Positions 59,208 through 64,000 of a stretch of 64,000 bases of DNA are shown here, piece by piece. The notes below the pieces were generated by a model. It was not told where the DNA came from and made no database searches. It worked only from the letters and a program-made list of their open reading frames with translations. This DNA comes from an uncultured Methylophilaceae bacterium (GTDB lineage: Bacteria; Pseudomonadota; Gammaproteobacteria; Burkholderiales; Methylophilaceae), in NCBI GenBank assembly GCA_905182075.1, contig CAJIZS010000001.1, forward strand, positions 1 through 64,000, read 5' to 3'. The first letter of the stretch is position 1; every line of letters starts with the position of its first letter. The translations under genes and the position numbers were made by a program.

Positions 59208-60173
59208 AGTTAAATTTTCAGGTTTATTATAAACTTCTAAAGTTTTTCCATACTGAATAACATTATTAACTTCCTCGGTAATGGGCATTTCAATACCTAA
59301 TACCTTACTTCGATTAACCACCTCTTTTGCTGTAAAGACTCCTTCAGCAACATGCCCCAAGCCCTTTAGAATGTCATTCAAAGACTCCCCTTTTGCTAAC
59401 CTTGAGCCAACCTCTCTGTTCCTAGAAAAATCGCCGGTACAAGTAAGTACAAGGTCACCTGCCCCAGATAAACCACTAAATGTATCAATCTTGGCTCCAA
59501 CTTTAAGGCCAAACCTTGAAATCTCCGCTAACCCTCTAGTTATAAGTGCTGCCCTTGCATTGTTACCAAAGCCCATACCATCAGATATACCGGATGCTAT
59601 TGCGATTACATTCTTTAGCGCTCCAGCAACAGAAACCCCAACAACGTCAGTACTTGTATAAATTCTCAAGTTACTCTGATGGAATATTGGGGCTAGGTTA
59701 TTTGCGAGAACGGGATTATTTGTAGCTAAAGTTACAGCTGTAGGAAGACTTCTTACAAGCTCAGCTGCAAAACTTGGTCCAGATAAAACCCCCCAACCCC
59801 TCGACGCCTTAAGCTCTTCGGCAGCAATTTCATGAGCAAGCTTTGCGGAGCTTTGCTCTAGTCCCTTGTTAGCCCATATTACTGGAGCATGGCTATTGTA
59901 TTGATTTATTTTTACGAGGATTTCCCTAAAACCTGAAGTTGGTACAACTGATAATATGAGATCGCAATCTGATAGAGCTTTAGAGAGATTATTCTCAACA
60001 CTCAAAAGATCTGGAAATATAAAGTCTCCAAGATACATTGGGTTCGATCGTGCTTTTTTCATTCCTGAAATATGGCCTGAATCTCTCCCCCAAATAACCG
60101 TCTGAGTTTTTTTTGCAATGTGCATTGCTAAAGCAGTGCCCCATGCGCCAGCCCCAAGAACACAAACCTTCAA
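59130..60173 (-). CDS. gpsA: Glycerol-3-phosphate dehydrogenase [NAD(P)+]
   Basis: Makes glycerol-3-phosphate for phospholipids. [90 protein letters not shown] and [20 protein letters not shown] are all present in one frame. I take the TTG at 60173 (LKVCVLGAG) as start, placed four bases after the upstream stop. The C-terminal tail past about residue 325 is longer than usual and differs from the family. Confidence 0.94.
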   Translation of the reverse strand: MKVCVLGAGAWGTALAMHIAKKTQTVIWGRDSGHISGMKKARSNPMYLGDFIFPDLLSVENNLSKALSDCDLILSVVPTSGFREILVKINQYNSHAPVIWANKGLEQSSAKLAHEIAAEELKASRGWGVLSGPSFAAELVRSLPTAVTLATNNPVLANNLAPIFHQSNLRIYTSTDVVGVSVAGALKNVIAIASGISDGMGFGNNARAALITRGLAEISRFGLKVGAKIDTFSGLSGAGDLVLTCTGDFSRNREVGSRLAKGESLNDILKGLGHVAEGVFTAKEVVNRSKVLGIEMPITEEVNNVIQYGKTLEVYNKPENLTSAKVFSSKFKVSLTPSFIQNNSNTI

Positions 60174-60174
60174 G

Positions 60175-60635
60175 TTATAGCCCCCAGACCTTGTCAAGCC
60201 TTACAAAACCAGATAATCCCTCTAGCTGAGATTGGACATTAACCCAACCATCTGTCACCAACGTTGAATTTAAATTTAAAATAACAAATTTACTAATCTG
60301 GCCTAACTTAGAACTTTGAAGGCTAGCTTTATGATAAAGATTTACATTACTCTTAATCGTCATAACAGTTCTATTTTTATCCGCAAAATTCGACTGAATC
60401 CAACTAATATTACCCGTATGGTCTTTAACTTTTTTCCAATCCTTTAAATTAACCATAATCTCAAGTGGATACCCTTCGGTAACAATATATAGTTTTTTTG
60501 TTGAACAGATGAATTATCAAAAAGTTTTATTTCTTCAGAAATTTTAACAGAAATAAAATCAGATATATCTGAATATAAAAAAAACACTAAAATTAAAAAA
60601 AAATAAGTTAATTTAGAAAATTTTTTAATTAGCAT
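60175..60635 (-). CDS. SH3-domain protein with membrane anchor, one frameshift
   Basis: N-terminal hydrophobic signal or anchor (KLTYFFLILVFFLYS), then an SH3-like domain with WKKVKDHTGNISWIQSNFAD, VNLYHKASLQSSKLGQISKF and WVNVQSQLEGLSGFVRLDKV. A frameshift near 60465 separates the halves. Bacterial SH3 proteins of this type bind cell wall or act in the periplasm. Found beside gpsA and secB in betaproteobacteria. Function unknown. Confidence 0.75.
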
Positions 60636-61158
60636 TTTTAGCGGCGCCAGGCTGCTCTTGGTCTTTTTGTTGCATATATAAAGTTTCAAAATTTATAGGA
60701 TTTAAAAGTACGGGTGAAAAACCTGCTTTAGTAACAAGGTCTGATATTGCTTCCCTTGCATAAGGAAATAAGATATTTGGGCATGTGATTGCAAGAACCA
60801 TTTCCATTCCTTCTTCAGGTACATTTAAAATCTTAAAAATCCCAGCTTGAGTTACCTCTATCAAGAAAGAAGTATCTTTGCCCTGCTTTGAGGTTACAGT
60901 TATCTGCAGAGCAACTTCATAATAACCATCTGAGAGAGGCTTGGCAGAATTGTTTAATTCTAACGAAATTTTTGGAGCTTCTCTACTAGTAAATATCTCT
61001 GGAGCATTTGGAATTTCAACTGAAACATCTTTAAGGAAAAGTTTTTCAATCCCAAAACCAGGTCCTTGATTTTGTGATTCAGCTTGATTAATCTTTGCTG
61101 TCGAATTTTTTTTTGCTTTTGTTGTTGTAGTTTTTTTAGTTTTTTTGTCGTCTGCCAT
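60625..61158 (-). CDS. secB: Protein-export chaperone SecB
   Basis: Tetrameric cytosolic chaperone delivering preproteins to SecA. Intact. After a Lys/Thr-rich lead of about 30 residues comes FGIEKLFLKDVSVEIPNAPE, ISLELNNSAKPLSDGYYEVA, VTQAGIFKIL and NILFPYAREAISDLVTKAGF, then PVLLNPINFETLY. The lead makes it longer than most SecB proteins. The stop overlaps the SH3 gene start. Confidence 0.95.
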   Translation of the reverse strand: MADDKKTKKTTTTKAKKNSTAKINQAESQNQGPGFGIEKLFLKDVSVEIPNAPEIFTSREAPKISLELNNSAKPLSDGYYEVALQITVTSKQGKDTSFLIEVTQAGIFKILNVPEEGMEMVLAITCPNILFPYAREAISDLVTKAGFSPVLLNPINFETLYMQQKDQEQPGAAKNAN

Positions 61159-61257
61159 TTTTTTTCCAGTTCGTATAGTTTATTAAATTGAGTAAAATTG
61201 GTTAAGTATGTTGATATTCTATCTTTTAATCAAAAAAGATGAAATATTTATGCAAAA

Positions 61258-61515
61258 TTAATCCAATAATAATTTATCAAGCTCGCCAGATTGATCACAT
61301 TTCCTTAAATCCTCAAAACCTCCAATGTAATTATTTCCTATAAATATTTGTGGAACTGTTCTTTTTCCAGTTTTTTGTATCATATCTTCTAAAAGACTTT
61401 GGTCTTCATCAATTTTTATCTTCTCTATATTATCAAAGCCTTTTTCAGATAAGAGTCTTTCTGCATTTGTGCAATATGGACAAAAGTTACTGGAATACAT
61501 TATTATTTTTTTCAT
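61258..61515 (-). CDS. grxC: Glutaredoxin 3
   Basis: Intact 85-residue dithiol glutaredoxin. Active site CPYC at residues 12-15 (MYSSNFCPYCTNAERLL), cis-proline loop GKRTVPQIFIGNNYIGG and the glycine pair GGFEDL. Reduces disulfides and glutathione mixed disulfides in the cytosol. Located upstream of secB, a common neighbourhood. Confidence 0.95.
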   Translation of the reverse strand: MKKIIMYSSNFCPYCTNAERLLSEKGFDNIEKIKIDEDQSLLEDMIQKTGKRTVPQIFIGNNYIGGFEDLRKCDQSGELDKLLLD

Positions 61516-61614
61516 ATTATATTTTTTTAAAAAATTAATTAACTAATAGCTAAATTCCAAAGAGGTATTATAATTGAAGTTAAGATAGATAAAATAATTT
61601 ATTTGATAATACAA

Positions 61615-63128
61615 ATGCAAAAAAACCCTATATTACTTTTAATTTTAGATGGATTTGGTCATAGTGATGAGCCACAAGATAATGCAATATCAATGGCAAA
61701 TACTCCTAATTGGGACATGTTGCTAAAAAAATACCCATATACCCTGATAAATGCATCTGAATCACATGTAGGACTCCCAAAAGGACAAATGGGTAATTCT
61801 GAAGTAGGTCATTTAAATATTGGTGCGGGAAGAATAGTATATCAAGATCTTTTACGAATAAATAATGCAATTGAAGACGGAAGTTTTTTCACAAATTCTC
61901 AGCTATTAAAAGCAATTCAAACAGCAACCAAAAACAATTCGGCGATTCATTTAATGGGGGTGTCCATAGTCATATTGAGCACTTTAAAGCAATGATTGAA
62001 TTCGCAAAAAAACAAAAGGTTACAAAAGTTTATATCCATGCTTTTTTAGATGGGAGAGATACTCCTCCTAGAAGTGCGGAAAAATTTATTCAATCTACGG
62101 AAAAATTTTGTAAAGAAATAGGTGATAGAGATGATATTTGGTATATCGGTGGTACACTATATTTAGGACACGATTTGGGGCAATATAAAATTGATATTAA
62201 TTGGTTAGAAGAACGTAGATTCAAATTATCAGGAAATCTCAGCAAGCCCTCAATGAGTCATACGCTAGAGGAAAATCTGATGAATTCGTAATCCCCACAC
62301 TTATAAAAAAATCAGAAACTTATTCAGGAATTCATGATGACGACATGGTTGTCTTCATGAATTTTAGATCTGATAGAGCGCGGCAGTTAACTGATGCGAT
62401 TCTCAATGAAGAATTTGGGTATTTTGACAGGGGCTCATTACCCAAAAAACTTAATTACTTTACTCTCACCAACTACGATAAAATACAAAAAAAGGCAAAA
62501 ACTATCTTTGAGCCTATTGTGGTTAGAGACACCTTGGGGCAGTTCTTATCCGACTCAGGAAAAACACAATTAAGGATTGCAGAAACAGAAAAGTATCCAC
62601 ATGTAACGTTTTTCTTTAACGGGGGAGAAGAAGAAAAGTATGTAGGGGAAGATCGAATTATGGTTCCCTCACCAAAGGTTGAGACATATGATCTAAAACC
62701 CGAGATGAGTGCATATGAGGTTACGGAAAAACTAGGTACGGCAATCATGTCGTTGAATTATGATGTGATAATTTGTAACTATGCGAATAGTGACATGGTA
62801 GGACATACGGGAAATTTAAAAGCGGCAATAAAGGCAATAGAGGTTTTAGATGAATGTATTGGGATAATATACAAGTCGATACTGAAGGTTGAAGGACATA
62901 TGATAATAACTGCTGACCACGGCAATGCAGAACAAATGGTTGATAAGATTAATAGTCAAACACACACACAGCACACAACAAACCTTGTTCCTTTTGTTTA
63001 CATAGGTAAAAAAGCAAAAATTAAAAAAAAGGGCAAGCTACTCATATCGCACCGCTACAACCGTTTACCCTTGCTATGTTCCGCCTTCTTTGATGACAGG
63101 TCAAAACCTTATAGAATTTGATGATTAA
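61615..63128 (+). CDS. gpmI: 2,3-bisphosphoglycerate-independent phosphoglycerate mutase, frameshifted
   Basis: Glycolytic/gluconeogenic mutase. Start ATG at 61615 ([15 protein letters not shown]). Catalytic serine in [17 protein letters not shown]; after a break near 61965 [20 protein letters not shown]; then [65 protein letters not shown] and [15 protein letters not shown]. Between about 62140 and 62240, where RYYAMDRD belongs, the text [19 protein letters not shown] does not fit. The final TGQNLI-type tail lies in another frame ending at 63128. Confidence 0.93.
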
Positions 63129-64000
63129 AAATTTAATAATAAATATACTTTTAACTACTTTCATAGTATTTATCTTTACCAGCTTAAGTTTAGCTGGGAC
63201 TCAAAATCAAACAACAGAAAAAAAAGTTAATCTTAATCATATAGCCATAATAAATAGATGACATTGATAAAAAAATAGAAAAAAATAAAGAAACAAAAGA
63301 AAAAGAAGCACTTGAAAAGACGTGAATTCCGAACCAAAAAAGACTAAAAAAGAACTTAACCCTAAAGAATAAAAAAAGAAAAAGTAAAAAAAAATTATCA
63401 AAGCTTATGAAGTGAAACCAAAACTTGAAAAAGAGTTGGTCCTTGGAAAAGAAAGACAATCAGCAGTTCTCTACCAATCGTATATAAAACCAAAACCCGG
63501 TTATTTACAAATGTTCTTAGAGGGTGTTAATCCAAACAAAATAACCAGAGAAATAAATTATCTGGGCTACCTATCAAGATCGTATAACGAAAATATTACT
63601 CAAATTAAGGATACATATAATAAGATCAAAGAAAAGAAGAAAGCAACGAATAAAACAATTAAAAAAATATTTCGAAAAGCAAAAAAAACTTAAAAATAAT
63701 AAAAAAGTTTAAATCAAAAAAAAGCAAAAAAAAATGTTATTAAAAAAATATCAAAAAAAATTAAAATCTCAAAAAAAATTAAAGAAAAAATTAATAAAGG
63801 GAAAAAAAATTAACTTCAATTCAATAAGTTTATTACTTGAAAAATCAAAAAAGAGTCTGCTAAGAAGTCAAAAAATAAGAAATCAATAAATGCTGCTTTC
63901 ATCCAGAGGAATTGTGGATGGAATAAATTTTGCTAAGCTAAAAAAGAAACTAAGGTTACCCGTAAAAGGCAAGGTCACTAATAAGTTCGGCTCTAAGCGA
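63121..64000 (+). CDS. Murein hydrolase activator EnvC-like protein, frameshifted, continues beyond the window
   Basis: Signal peptide [20 protein letters not shown], then a long Lys/Glu-rich coiled-coil region. QSAVLYQSYIKPKPGYLQMF, LEGVNPNKITREINYLGYLS and a linker rich in Lys lead to LRLPVKGKVTNKFGSKR, the start of an M23-peptidase (LytM) domain cut by the window edge. EnvC proteins activate amidases at division. gpmI-envC is a common order. Breaks near 63260, 63325, 63370 and 63690-63890. Confidence 0.82.

Overview
The window is AT-rich bacterial chromosome carrying almost only housekeeping genes. Gene order points to a betaproteobacterium. The supporting clusters are ilvB-ilvH-ilvC-psd, amgK-murU-pepP-ubiH beside lptD-surA-pdxA-rsmA, leuS-lptE-holA-proA-nadD, folE2 as the GTP cyclohydrolase, and exbB-exbD-msbA-lpxK-Trm112-kdsB. 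Short spacers, many ATGA-type overlaps, low G+C and several periplasmic beta-propeller proteins plus an MxaD-like SRPBCC protein suggest a streamlined marine methylotroph of the Methylophilaceae OM43 type. That placement is inference; there is no rRNA gene here to confirm it.

Layout: 0-2.3 kb, membrane and periplasmic propeller proteins; 2.4-7.4 kb, sucCD, an ankyrin protein, nadE and glnB; 7.4-14.1 kb (minus), envelope genes kdsB, Trm112-like, lpxK, msbA, exbD, exbB, lolD, lolC; 14.1-21.6 kb, riboflavin genes, ruvX, pyrR-pyrB, a Lys/Ala repeat protein, yggS, proC, mnmA, nadC; 21.7-25.6 kb, ilvBHC-psd; 25.6-28.3 kb, rppH, a YVTN propeller, an MxaD-like protein and an esterase; 28.3-31.1 kb, xseB-ispA-dxs (isoprenoid precursors); 31.2-36 kb, folE2, an MFS protein, aroC, rluE-like, icd; 36-42.6 kb (minus), two cold-shock genes, dsbC, two UbiH-family hydroxylases, pepP, murU, amgK; 42.7-54.3 kb, lptD, surA, pdxA, rsmA, adk, leuS, lptE, holA, proA, nadD; 54.3-58.6 kb (minus), the biotin genes D, C, H, F, B; 58.7-64 kb, trmL, gpsA, an SH3 protein, secB, grxC, gpmI and the start of an EnvC-like gene.

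Two anomalies dominate. First, dozens of genes, including essential ones such as leuS, sucC, dxs, proA and adk, are broken by single-base frameshifts while neighbours such as lptD, lpxK, folE2 and secB are intact. This looks like residual long-read error, not gene decay. Second, about a dozen loci have an internal stretch replaced by unrelated coding sequence: a marine-phage structural gene inside bioB, a T7-like DNA polymerase start fused to pepP, GuaB inside dxs, IleS antisense in bioF, a type-B carboxylesterase antisense between rsmA and adk, and a Mur-ligase P-loop in ispA. The host gene resumes in register after most of them. Chimeric assembly is the leading explanation. If raw reads span the junctions, the pattern would be remarkable. 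I found no CRISPR array, complete mobile element, integrase, tRNA or rRNA, and no gene-free stretch longer than 300 bases.
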